Shown here: positions 1 through 7,599 of the stretch, one piece after another
Layout of the letters: each line of letters begins with the position of its first letter
How positions within the stretch are numbered: the first letter of the stretch is position 1
Assembly: GCF_030345095.1 (NCBI RefSeq)
Contig: NZ_CP128360.1
Span: 3,844,001 to 3,908,000 of the forward strand
Direction: 5' to 3'
DNA length: 64,000 bases
DNA from: Solwaraspora sp. WMMA2056
GTDB lineage: Bacteria; Actinomycetota; Actinomycetes; Mycobacteriales; Micromonosporaceae
Translations under genes and position numbers: made by a program
Notes under the pieces: model-generated
Told to the model about the DNA's origin: nothing
The model's database searches: none
What the model saw: only the letters and a program-made list of their open reading frames with translations

Positions 1-1
1 C

Positions 2-628
2 CCGAACGCCGTTCCCACCGGCCGGATCGTTTCCTCGCTGTTCATCTCCCGCTACGGGTTCGACGACCTGCCCAAGCCCGAGAAGTACCGGGCGTTCTTC
101 ATCCTGCGGGACCCGCGTGACGTCGTCGTGTCGAGCTACTTCTCGCTGCGCAGCTCCCACACCCCGATGGGCGACGTCCTGCTGCACCGCAAGGTCCTGC
201 AGGAGCTGCCCGCCAAGGAAGGCCTGCTGTACGTCATCGACCACCTGACGAAGGTGAACCTCTTCTCCGCCATGCATTCGTGGGTGGTCGCGCCGAGCGC
301 GGAGACCGTTGCGCTGTTCCGCTACGAGGACCTCGTCGGCGAGCGGCAGGCGGACGAGTTCGATCAGCTGCTGCGGCACTGCGGCATCACCATCCCCCCG
401 GCCGAGCTGACCGCGCTGCTCGACCGGCACGGCTTCTCCCGGATGCGGAAGAAGCGCCGCGAGGCCGGCCCGACCGCCCACTACCGCAAGGGCAAAGCGG
501 GGGACTGGCTCAACCACTTCGACGACGACATCCACGACGCCTTCGTAGCGGCCACCGGCGACCTCGTCGCACGCTGTGGCTACCCGAGCCGGGAGGAGTC
601 GCTCCGCGCGCTCGACGCGTCGCAGTGA
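2..628 (+). CDS. Sulfotransferase-family protein, 5' end outside the window
   Basis: The reading frame is open from base 2 to the TGA at 626-628, so the start lies upstream of the window; 208 residues are visible. The segment RDPRDVVVSSYFS near residues 38-50 resembles the 3'-phosphate/PAPS-binding loop of P-loop sulfotransferases. The downstream FRYEDLVG segment and a C-terminal motif ending in KGKAGDWLNHF are also typical of that family, where an RKG-type element binds PAPS. Such enzymes move a sulfuryl group from PAPS to hydroxyls or amines of small molecules or glycans; the acceptor here cannot be read from sequence. The internal GTG at 128 lies within the PAPS loop and is not the true start. 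The 47 bp to the next, convergent gene show nothing notable. Confidence 0.75.
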   Translation, partial: PNAVPTGRIVSSLFISRYGFDDLPKPEKYRAFFILRDPRDVVVSSYFSLRSSHTPMGDVLLHRKVLQELPAKEGLLYVIDHLTKVNLFSAMHSWVVAPSAETVALFRYEDLVGERQADEFDQLLRHCGITIPPAELTALLDRHGFSRMRKKRREAGPTAHYRKGKAGDWLNHFDDDIHDAFVAATGDLVARCGYPSREESLRALDASQ

Positions 629-676
629 CAGCCGCAGGTTGACAGCCGCTGCTGGCCGTCGCCGGGTCGACGGCGG

Positions 677-1021
677 TCAGTCGGCGGCCGGCACCAGTAC
701 GGTCGTGCCGGACCAGCTGATGGGCGCGTTGCGGATGTGGTGCCACGGTTCGCCGTTGCTGTCGAGGCCGGTCAGCTCGGCGAGGTAGTGGCCGAAGCCG
801 TACCCGCCGGCCCGCAGGGTGGCGACCGCCCACGGGTGGAGCTGGTCGGCGACGCGGTCGGGGTGGCGCTCGTCGTACGGCACCTCGATGACGCCGAGCA
901 GGTCGTAACGTTCGTCGGCGCCACCGGGGTCGACCACCCGGCACAGCGAGAATCCGTACCGTTCGCGCTGCTCACCGTCCACCCACGCCAGTTGTCCGGC
1001 CACTGTGTCCTCCATGATCAT
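677..1021 (-). CDS. Hypothetical protein, 114 aa
   Basis: A small soluble protein without a signal peptide or membrane segment. It is rich in Trp, Tyr and Gly and has mixed alpha/beta character. I do not recognise the family. Two ATG codons, at 1021 and 1015, could start it and neither has a strong ribosome-binding site. Codon use matches its neighbours. It lies between a sulfotransferase gene and a divergent XRE regulator, and the 121 bp between its start and that regulator (1022-1142) must hold both promoters. A simple function cannot be inferred from the context. Confidence 0.6.
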   Translation of the reverse strand: MIMEDTVAGQLAWVDGEQRERYGFSLCRVVDPGGADERYDLLGVIEVPYDERHPDRVADQLHPWAVATLRAGGYGFGHYLAELTGLDSNGEPWHHIRNAPISWSGTTVLVPAAD

Positions 1022-1142
1022 TGTTCGGATGCTGCGGTGAACGAAGCATCGCGCTAAAACTTGCTTATATCAACCCCTTGTGTTGTTCATGATCGCCTGG
1101 TGTGATGTCGTGGTCACCATCCAATCGCGAGGGAGGCCACCG

Positions 1143-2039
1143 ATGGCACGTGCACCGAGGACCCGCAAGGCACCCGCCAACCCCGCCATGTCGCCCACCG
1201 TGCAGGCCATGGAGCTCGGCATCCGGCTACGCGAGCGCCGCGAGGAGCTGGGCATGACCGCCGTCGGCGTCGGCCGCAGCAGCGGCATCACCCAGGCGTA
1301 CGTCTCCGGAGTGGAGATCGGCAAGGTCAAACTCCCGGCTGACCGGCTCGCCCAGCTCGTCAAGATCTACGAGATCGACGACCAGGAGGCGACCGAGCTG
1401 GAAGCGCTGCGGGTCGGCGCGATGGCCCGCGCCTGGTGGCACACGTACAAGCAGCTCTTCCCGGCCGAGTTCCTGCGCTTCCTCGGCTACGAGGCCGGTG
1501 CCGACCACGTCCGCACCTACCAGAACGAGATCGTCCACGGCCTGTTGCAGACCGAGGCGTACGCCCGCGCGATCCTGCGCGGTGGCAACACCTACGTCCG
1601 GCTCACCGAGACCGAGCAGCGTGTCGAGGTGCGGATGGCCCGGCAACGCCGGCTCACTGAGGACCCACCGCTGCGCGTCACCGCGATCTTCGGCGAGAGC
1701 ACCATCCGCCAGCAGGTCGGCGGCCCCGAAGTGATGCGTGCCCAGCTCGACCACCTGGCCGACCTGATGACCCGGCACCCGGAGCAGATCCGGGTGCACA
1801 TCGTCCCGTTCTCGGCCGGTGCCTACCCGGCGCTCGGCGGGCCGTTCCAGATCCTGTCGTTCCCGTCGGCCCGGGTGCCGGACCTGGTCTGGCAGGAGGT
1901 GCTGACCTCCAGCGACATCATCGACCAGTCGAGCCGGGTCGCCGACTACACAATCACCTTCGGTGAGACGCTGGAACGGGCGCTAAACTCCGAGGAGTCC
2001 CTCGCCCTGATCCGCCAGGTCGCCCAGGAGATGGAATGA
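1143..2039 (+). CDS. XRE-family regulator with C-terminal DUF5753 domain
   Basis: A 298-residue protein. Residues about 22-75 form a helix-turn-helix of the XRE/Cro type (LRERREELGMT, then the ITQAYVSGVE recognition region). The remainder, from about residue 95, matches the DUF5753 domain that commonly follows it in actinomycetes, with its W-H-TYKQLFPAEF opening and the conserved ENEIVHGLLQT-like region. An open frame continues upstream, but the ATG at 1143 has GGGAGG at 1131-1136, so I start it there. Its stop overlaps the next start by 4 nt (ATGA). Members of this family usually pair with a DUF397 protein and are linked to development or antibiotic regulation in Streptomyces and relatives. 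The targets here are unknown. Confidence 0.9.
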   Translation: MARAPRTRKAPANPAMSPTVQAMELGIRLRERREELGMTAVGVGRSSGITQAYVSGVEIGKVKLPADRLAQLVKIYEIDDQEATELEALRVGAMARAWWHTYKQLFPAEFLRFLGYEAGADHVRTYQNEIVHGLLQTEAYARAILRGGNTYVRLTETEQRVEVRMARQRRLTEDPPLRVTAIFGESTIRQQVGGPEVMRAQLDHLADLMTRHPEQIRVHIVPFSAGAYPALGGPFQILSFPSARVPDLVWQEVLTSSDIIDQSSRVADYTITFGETLERALNSEESLALIRQVAQEME

Positions 2040-2236
2040 CCGAGCACGCCCCGGCAGACGGCTGGTTCAAGTCCTCCCGCAGCTCCGACAACGCCGCCTG
2101 CGTCGAGGTCCGCCTCGGTGCCGACACCATCGGCGTACGCGACTCCAAGGACGTCAGCGGCCCGGCGCTCGCCTTCGACCCGGCCGCCTGGACCGGCTTC
2201 CTCACCACCCTCAAGACCGCCGCGCCGGGCTCGTAG
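2036..2236 (+). CDS. DUF397 protein, partner of the XRE regulator
   Basis: A 66-residue protein with the DUF397 pattern: W-F-K-S-S-R-S near residues 9-15, N-x-A-C-V-E-V at 20-26, and V-R-D-S-K near 39-43, followed by a WxGFL-like element near the C terminus. It starts inside the stop codon of the upstream XRE-DUF5753 gene (4-nt overlap), which implies translational coupling. Such pairs are abundant in actinomycetes and have been compared with toxin-antitoxin-like or regulator/co-factor modules. A molecular role for this pair is inference only. Confidence 0.9.
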   Translation: MTEHAPADGWFKSSRSSDNAACVEVRLGADTIGVRDSKDVSGPALAFDPAAWTGFLTTLKTAAPGS

Positions 2237-2245
2237 CGTCTGCGG

Positions 2246-2905
2246 CTATCGCCAGAACATCAACCGCCGCCTGCGCCACGGAGTCGCGGTGTAGGCGGCC
2301 AGCCCGGCACCCAACAGCGCGGCGCTGAGCACGAGGCTGGGCACATCGTCGTACGGCCGGGCGCTGAACTCCCACCACCGGTACTGATCGTTGCCGCCGA
2401 ACCCCCAGTACCACAGGACGACGGCGACGACCGAGGGCAGCGTCCAGGCCAGCCGCCAGCCGAGGACCGCTCCGGCGAGCAGCGCCAGGCCGAACCAGGC
2501 GATCCACCCCCGCGCCATGACCGCAACGACGGCCGGCGGCGTGGTCAGTGCGGAGATGCCCAGGAAAATCACTGCGGATCCGGTGCCCAACCCGGCGAGG
2601 TAGAACCGCTGCATGGACCGTAGCCGTCGGGTGGCTGCCAGCTCCAGGCCCGCGAGGGGACTAGCCAGCCCGATGACCGGCAGGACAGCGGCACCCATGA
2701 CGAGCAGCCGCCACATTGGGACGAACGCCGTGTCGTGTTCGGCCGCCTGAGGTAGCGGTGCCTCGACCATGCCGAACCAGGTCACGAGCGCACCCAGCAG
2801 GACCATGCCGGCGAGGACGGTACGTGCCGGCCGAACCGAAAGAAACAGCCTGACCGGTACGGCGACTGTGGGTACCTCAACGTCCCGGCTGGCAGTAGTG
2901 CCCAT
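2246..2905 (-). CDS. Integral membrane protein of an ABC transporter locus
   Basis: A 219-residue protein with about six hydrophobic segments, spread roughly over residues 25-45, 65-90, 105-125, 130-150, 155-170 and 190-208. It has no recognisable catalytic motif. Its start lies 29 nt inside the end of the upstream 426-residue membrane protein, so the two are translated from one message. Together with the interrupted ATPase gene upstream, it probably forms an ABC-2-type exporter or a related membrane complex. The substrate is unknown. It ends 10 bp from the convergent DUF397 gene. Confidence 0.7.
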   Translation of the reverse strand: MGTTASRDVEVPTVAVPVRLFLSVRPARTVLAGMVLLGALVTWFGMVEAPLPQAAEHDTAFVPMWRLLVMGAAVLPVIGLASPLAGLELAATRRLRSMQRFYLAGLGTGSAVIFLGISALTTPPAVVAVMARGWIAWFGLALLAGAVLGWRLAWTLPSVVAVVLWYWGFGGNDQYRWWEFSARPYDDVPSLVLSAALLGAGLAAYTATPWRRRRLMFWR

Positions 2906-4157
2906 GAATGTACTTCACCTCTTCGTCCGCCCATCGAAACTGATCGGACAGGGAGTCGCCGTTGGCGATCTCGCGTCCATCCGACCAGGCTTCCTGCCTG
3001 TCCGCAGGTGCGTTGGTCTGGTAGTCCGGGCTGCTCTCCCCGGCCAGATACGCCTCCAGCCAGGCTCCAAGCGCCTCGAATTGCCTCCGGTCGGGCGGGC
3101 TCAGATCGTTCCAGTCGCAGGAATCAAACTTGAAAGTCGAGGAAACTATCGCCGTACCGATGTCGCCTGAGAAGGACCACGAACTTCCCTCGAAAATGTA
3201 GAAAATCGGCGGTGCTCCATTGTAGCTGAGGTGCCACTGCCCGTCGGGCAAGCGAATCCAGGCTTTCTGTATACCGGCCTGATTGATGCGTGGCGGGCGG
3301 ACGAAGCTTTCCGGCAGCAGATCGATCCGCGCGCTTACCTCCCGCAGCTGGGGAAGGTACTTCTCGTGCTCCGGCCAGATGCACAAGGTGGTCGTGCCTT
3401 CGACGCACGCCACGTCTTCTCCTGGTTGCTTCCGGTCGGTCACCGCATCTGTGGCGACCAGGGCCACGACGAGCGGTAACACCGCAGGGACCAGCAGCAG
3501 GGTCCTCCGCCGTCGCAGCGCATGGGAAGCCGGTAGGCAGAGCAGCATCAGCAGCAGGACGATGACCGACGCCAGCCGTAGGGTGAGTGCTCCCGGGTCG
3601 ACCGTCATCTCCGGCCGGCCGGAGATGACGACGAATCCGAACCGGTCGAGAAACGCGGTCAGAAACAGGAATCCCAGTGCCGCCGTCAGCGCGGCGAACA
3701 TCGAGCCGAGCAACTTCCCGCACGCCCAGCCCAGTGCGGTCGAGGCCAGAATCACGAAGATTCCCAGGAGGGCGTAGCCCAACCAAAGATGCACGCCGGG
3801 TGGAAACGTCCGAGCCGTGATCATGAAGGCGACGGCCTGACCGACCAGGTACGGAACCAACAGGACGACGACAGTAGCGCCCAGCCGGTTCGCCTCCAGC
3901 CGGGCCGGATGAAAGCGCGAGGCCGTCAGCTGCTCCACGATCCGGTGTCGCTTCGGCGCGCTCGCTGCCCACGCCGCCGCACCGGCACCGACCACACCGA
4001 GCAGGTACGCGGGAGCCAGCGCTGCCGCGCCGGTCTCCGGCCAGACGCCGATCCAGTGGCGGTTGCGGAGGAACAGCACCGCCAGTTCGATGGCGACGAA
4101 CACTGGCAACGCCCACCGGACCGGAGAGTTCCGGACGTGCAACCACAGCCCGCTCAC
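2877..4157 (-). CDS. ABC-transporter-associated membrane protein with large C-terminal extracytoplasmic domain
   Basis: A 426-residue protein. About six membrane segments lie in the first 240 residues, the last being the hydrophobic stretch near LLLVPAVLPLVVALVA. They are followed by a soluble domain of about 180 residues that opens with a CVEGTTTLCIWPEHEKYLP-like segment. A Cys pair with a WPEH element after the last membrane helix is a pattern I associate with actinomycete ABC-2 accessory membrane proteins (DUF7224-like); this assignment is from memory. The GTG start at 4157 overlaps the stop of the ATPase gene by 4 nt. The order ATPase, this protein, then a smaller membrane protein suggests one exporter. 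The ATPase is disrupted, so the system may be inactive. Confidence 0.75.
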   Translation of the reverse strand: MSGLWLHVRNSPVRWALPVFVAIELAVLFLRNRHWIGVWPETGAAALAPAYLLGVVGAGAAAWAASAPKRHRIVEQLTASRFHPARLEANRLGATVVVLLVPYLVGQAVAFMITARTFPPGVHLWLGYALLGIFVILASTALGWACGKLLGSMFAALTAALGFLFLTAFLDRFGFVVISGRPEMTVDPGALTLRLASVIVLLLMLLCLPASHALRRRRTLLLVPAVLPLVVALVATDAVTDRKQPGEDVACVEGTTTLCIWPEHEKYLPQLREVSARIDLLPESFVRPPRINQAGIQKAWIRLPDGQWHLSYNGAPPIFYIFEGSSWSFSGDIGTAIVSSTFKFDSCDWNDLSPPDRRQFEALGAWLEAYLAGESSPDYQTNAPADRQEAWSDGREIANGDSLSDQFRWADEEVKYIHGHYCQPGR

Positions 4158-4868
4158 AGGCTTCGCTCTCCTTCGGGCAGTAGATGCATGTAGGCCCGCT
4201 CCAGCGGGGAGTGCCCCGGGAGCCCGTCGTGGCCCAGCGCCGACAACTCGGCCACCGAACCGTCGAACTGTGCCGATCCACCGTGCATCACGATCACCCG
4301 GTCGCAGACCGCCGCGACATCGTCGATGAGGTGGGTGCTGAGCACCACCACCGTGTCCCGTAACTCTGCGATGATCTTGCGGAACTGGAGTCGTTGGCGT
4401 GGGTCCAGGCCGACGGTGGGCTCGTCGAGCAGCACCACCCGCGGACGTCCGACGATCGCCCAGGCGATGCCGGCGCGCTGGCGCATGCCGCCGGAGAGAC
4501 TGCGCATCCTCGAGCGGCGTCGGTCAGCCAGGTCGACCATCTTCAACGTCTCGTCGACCGCTTGCCGCCACTGGCCCGCCGGCACCCCACGCATCCAGGC
4601 CGCGTAGGTCACAAAGTCGACGACCTTCATCAGCGGGTCGAACCCGAAGTCCTGCGGTAGATAGCCGATGCGGTCCCTGATCTTGCGGGCCGACCGCTCG
4701 TCGTCGATCTCGACGTCGTCGATGTGGATTCGGCCGTTGCGTGGTGGCATGACGGTTGCCAGCGTCCGCAGCAAGGTTGTCTTCCCCGCGCCGTTGGGGC
4801 CCAACAGCGCGGTGATCCCGGGCTGCAGTGTGACGCTGAGGTTGTCGATGATGGTCGACTTCCCATAG
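4154..4868 (-). pseudogene. ABC transporter ATPase, 3' portion left of the IS element
   Basis: This fragment encodes all but the first 12 codons of an ABC ATPase. The Walker A motif (GPNGAGKTT), Q-loop region (YLPQDFGFDP), signature (LSGGMRQR), Walker B (VVLLDEPTVGLD) and switch His (STHLIDD) are all present. It has no start codon of its own upstream of Walker A: reading back, the frame runs through the target duplication into the IS end and meets a TGA inside the element. Joining it to 6354-6389 across the insertion restores a 248-residue protein. A TTG at 4804 could initiate only an N-terminally shortened product, which would lack the beta strands before Walker A. The insertion is read in the same direction as this gene. 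Confidence 0.88.
4865..4868. repeat. Left target-site duplication (ATAG)
   Basis: The four bases ATAG directly before the left inverted repeat of the IS element are repeated directly after the right one, at 6354-6357. Removing one copy together with the element restores the reading frame of the ABC ATPase, which supports this as the duplicated target. Four-base duplications are usual for the IS701 family. Confidence 0.88.
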
Positions 4869-4890
4869 TAGGGCAGCCGTACTTCGTGAC
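4869..4890 (+). repeat. Left terminal inverted repeat of the IS element
   Basis: This 22-bp segment is the exact reverse complement of 6332-6353. The outermost bases are TAGGGCAG. The match continues past a one-base mismatch for TGA at 4892-4894. Confidence 0.95.
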
Positions 4891-4894
4891 TTGA

Positions 4895-6256
4895 TCATGT
4901 GAGTCTGGATCGGTAGTGGTACCAGCGGGCGCGGGCTTGATGGCGGCGGCGCCACCAGGACCAGCGGAGATGGTGTTCGAGGCTGTGCCAGGCTCTGGTC
5001 GCGAGGTTGTACAGCCGTTTGATCTCGACCACGGTCAGCCGGGCGAGTCCGAGGTCGGCCGGTGGTGGTTCGCTGGGGTGGGTGGGTCGGGGTGGTGGCG
5101 TGGTCCCGGCCGCGGCGTCGGCGGCGGTGACCGCGCAGACGGCGAGCGCGGCCATGACCAGCACTATGTGCCGCATGATCGGGGTGTGGAGGCGGTTCTG
5201 GAACTGGTCGAACCCGAAGTGGTCCTTGCCGAAGCCGTGGTCCTCCTCGATCGTCCACCGCCGGCCGGTCACCCTCACCAACGCGGTCAGGGTCGCCGGA
5301 AGGCGCTCCGGTATCCAGCAGTAGAAGTAGGCCAGGTCGTCGGGGTCAGCCAGGCTCCGGCGTACGAGCAGGTAGTGGCGGGGGCTGGCGGTGGCGATCC
5401 ACGCCCACGCGTACCAGCGGTCGCCTTTGGAACCCGCCCCGCAGGACATGGTCTGCCAGGCGGTGTCGGTGGTCAGGGTGGTGGCAGCGGTGTCGGCGCG
5501 GATCTTCGTCTTCCAGCCGGGCAGGGTGATCCGGAACGAGCACGGCACGCCGAGGCTGTAGCCGATTCCCCGGGTCTCGCAGGTGTCGCGTAGTCGCCGG
5601 TCCCGGCCGTAGACGGCGTCGGCGGTGCACCACCGCACGGGTACGCCGGCGTCGAGTGTCTCGGTGAGCAGGTCGGTGGCGAGTCGGGGTTTGGTCGCGA
5701 ACTCGGTGTCGGCGGGGACGCCGGTGGCGGCGCGGCGGGCGTCGTCGTCGAGGTGGGCGGCGGGGATCCACAGGCGGGAGCCGACCAGGGCGTGGCCGGC
5801 GCGGGTGGCGTAGGTGGCGTTGACCAGGTTGACGGCGTTGGTGACCTTTCCCGCGCAGCCCACGTACTGGCGGGTCACGCCGCACGTGCCGGTGCCGGTC
5901 TTCTCCACGCCGCTCTCGTCGAAGATCAGCGTGTTGTCGCCGTCCGGGTCGGCCAGGCGTGCCACGGCGAAGTCACGGACCACGCCCATCGCCTTGTCGG
6001 TGTCCCAGACCGCGCGTTCGAGGAGTCGTTGCATCCGGTCGGGGGTGGTGTCCCCGGCGTGTTCGGCGAGGGTCCAGCAGTTCTTGCGTGGCAGGTCGGC
6101 GATCAGGCCACGGACGTACTTGCCGGCCTGCCGTAGTGGTTCGACCCGGGCGAAACACGCGCCGAGGTCTCCCATCAGCGTGGCGAGGTTCTCCTCGACC
6201 CGACCGGCCTCTACCATGGCCGCTGCGGCCACCTCGTGATCCTTCGTTGTCCACAC
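4895..6256 (-). CDS. IS701-family DDE transposase
   Basis: A 453-residue protein starting at a GTG (6256), of normal length for IS701 transposases. DDE-type landmarks are visible: the first Asp in LIFDESGVEKTG near residue 114, the second in WCTADAVYGRDRRLR near residue 213, and the Glu in RRWTIEEDHGFGKDHFG near residue 335. The C terminus is basic and Trp/Arg-rich (WSWWRRRHQ). The frame is intact, so the element is potentially active. Its stop at 4895 lies just inside the left inverted repeat. A shorter form from the ATG at about residue 14 cannot be excluded. Confidence 0.92.
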   Translation of the reverse strand: MWTTKDHEVAAAAMVEAGRVEENLATLMGDLGACFARVEPLRQAGKYVRGLIADLPRKNCWTLAEHAGDTTPDRMQRLLERAVWDTDKAMGVVRDFAVARLADPDGDNTLIFDESGVEKTGTGTCGVTRQYVGCAGKVTNAVNLVNATYATRAGHALVGSRLWIPAAHLDDDARRAATGVPADTEFATKPRLATDLLTETLDAGVPVRWCTADAVYGRDRRLRDTCETRGIGYSLGVPCSFRITLPGWKTKIRADTAATTLTTDTAWQTMSCGAGSKGDRWYAWAWIATASPRHYLLVRRSLADPDDLAYFYCWIPERLPATLTALVRVTGRRWTIEEDHGFGKDHFGFDQFQNRLHTPIMRHIVLVMAALAVCAVTAADAAAGTTPPPRPTHPSEPPPADLGLARLTVVEIKRLYNLATRAWHSLEHHLRWSWWRRRHQARARWYHYRSRLT

Positions 6257-6331
6257 AACACCGGACGATCATGCGGTGGCCGTCTCCGTCGCCGCACACC
6301 CTGTCCGTCCACACCCCACCGCACCGGTCAG

Positions 6332-6353
6332 GTCACGAAGTACGGCTGCCCTA
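6332..6353 (-). repeat. Right terminal inverted repeat of the IS element
   Basis: Exact 22-bp reverse complement of 4869-4890. It ends in CTGCCCTA and is followed directly by the target duplication ATAG at 6354-6357. Confidence 0.95.
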
Positions 6354-6389
6354 ATAGCCCTGGGTCAGCGCATCGAGCACGATCGTCAC
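6354..6389 (-). pseudogene. ABC transporter ATPase, first 12 codons right of the IS element
   Basis: Reading leftwards from a GTG at 6389-6387, the codons give MTIVLDALTQGY and run into the target duplication. When the IS and one ATAG copy are removed, the next codons continue GKSTIIDNLSVTLQPG and lead to Walker A. This is the expected N terminus of an ABC-type ATPase (LxxLTxGYGKxxxxxNLS). No strong ribosome-binding site precedes the GTG, so the exact start is less certain than the join itself. The 159 bp between 6390 and the next gene hold the original promoter of this operon and the upstream region of the kinase gene. Confidence 0.8.
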
Positions 6390-6548
6390 CTGGCGACTCG
6401 CAATCACAGGTCCGAGGATTGGCAGAGCAAATACTGGCTCCCTGGATTCGCGCCGAACCAGGCCGGGCTGTCGGACCGGCCACAGTAGGCACGTTGACCC
6501 TGGCAGGATAGACCCGTCGGGAGACAATCGTCTCGGTCAGGAGGCGAC

Positions 6549-7568
6549 ATGGCTGAATGTGACTTCGCGCGAGCTCGGTTCATGACTTCGGACAGCACAG
6601 GCGATGCCGGCGGATCGGCCTTCGTGGTCCCGGCGGAGCTGGCCGCATCCCACGGCACCTACTTCGGCGACGCCGGGCGGGCCTGGATCGCGGCGTTGCC
6701 GCACCTGGCGGCAGCCACCATGGACGGGTGGGGGCTGCGCCCTGACGGGCCGGCGAGCTGCGGTGCGATCGCCCTCGTGCTGCCCGTCGTACAGGCCGAC
6801 GGGTCCCCGGCCATGCTGAAGCTGCAGCCGATCGACGAGGAGACCGTCGGCGAGCCGGTGGCGCTGCGGACGTGGGACGGCGACGGCGCTGTCCGACTCC
6901 TACGGCACGACGCACGCTCCGGCACGATGCTGCTGGAACGCCTCGATGCCGGCCGTACCCTCGCCGCCGTACCCGATGATCTGACCGCGCTGCGGATCCT
7001 CAGCCAGCTGCTCGCCCGGCTGACCTCGGTGGCCGCACCGCCCGACGTACGGCGCCTCGCCGATGTCGCCGCCGGGATGCTCGACCGGGTGCCGCAGGCG
7101 CTGGTACGGCTACCCGCAGCCGACTATCCGCTGATCCGGCGGTGCGCGGCGGCCGTCGAGGAGTTGCTGCCGGAGGCCGGGGACCGGCTGCTGCACTGGG
7201 ATCTGCACTACGACAACGTCCTCGCGTCCCGGACCGACTCGTCCGGGTTCGGCTCGGCCGCGTCCGACAGTCGGGAGCCGTGGCTGGCGATCGACCCGAA
7301 ACCACTCGCCGGCGACCCCTGCTTCGAGCTGCTTCCCGCCCTGCACAACCGCTGGGACGAAGTGGCCGCCACCGGCGACGTGCCGCGTGCGGTTCGGTTG
7401 CGCTTCGACCTGATGACCGAGGTGCTGGGCGTCGACCGGGAGCGGGCCATCGGTTGGACGCTCGGCCGCGTACTGCAGAACCTGCTCTGGGAGTCCGAGG
7501 CCGGCGGCCCGGTGTGGCACAGTGCGCCGGACCGGGCTATCACGCACGCCCTGCTGCGCGACGGTTGA
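6549..7568 (+). CDS. Aminoglycoside 6-phosphotransferase-like kinase (APH(6)/hydroxyurea kinase family)
   Basis: A 339-residue protein preceded by a good ribosome-binding site (AGGAGG about 5 bases before the ATG). The catalytic loop HWDLHYDNVL starts at residue 216, and the metal-binding DPKPLAGDPCFEL follows about 35 residues later. That pairing, with Pro-Lys after the Asp, is characteristic of the APH_6_hur family that phosphorylates streptomycin at the 6-hydroxyl or inactivates hydroxyurea. The N-terminal half holds the ATP-binding lobe with a Lys in MLKLQP. Actinomycetes carry many chromosomal homologues, often not proven resistance genes, so the substrate remains open. It lies 195 bp to the right of the IS element and converges on another phosphotransferase-fold gene. 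Confidence 0.82.
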   Translation: MAECDFARARFMTSDSTGDAGGSAFVVPAELAASHGTYFGDAGRAWIAALPHLAAATMDGWGLRPDGPASCGAIALVLPVVQADGSPAMLKLQPIDEETVGEPVALRTWDGDGAVRLLRHDARSGTMLLERLDAGRTLAAVPDDLTALRILSQLLARLTSVAAPPDVRRLADVAAGMLDRVPQALVRLPAADYPLIRRCAAAVEELLPEAGDRLLHWDLHYDNVLASRTDSSGFGSAASDSREPWLAIDPKPLAGDPCFELLPALHNRWDEVAATGDVPRAVRLRFDLMTEVLGVDRERAIGWTLGRVLQNLLWESEAGGPVWHSAPDRAITHALLRDG

Positions 7569-7599
7569 CCGGAGTGTTTCGCCGCCGGTGACCGGCTGA

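Larger units (their letters stand above)
4869..6353 (-). mobile_element. Complete IS701-family insertion sequence (1485 bp)
   Basis: The element is bounded by perfect 22-bp inverted repeats (4869-4890 and 6332-6353) that begin TAGGGCAGCCGTACTTCG; similarity continues for 4 more bases with one mismatch. It is flanked by the direct duplication ATAG and carries one intact transposase gene on the minus strand. The transposase sequence (FDESGVEKTG, RRWTIEEDHGFGK) and the 4-bp duplication fit IS701. Intact ends, intact target duplication and an open transposase frame suggest a recent insertion. It sits 12 codons into an ABC ATPase gene. Confidence 0.92.

Noticed and set aside
128-628. Sulfotransferase starting at the GTG at 128
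   Set aside because: The frame is open to the window edge and this GTG lies in the PAPS-binding loop, so it is an internal codon.
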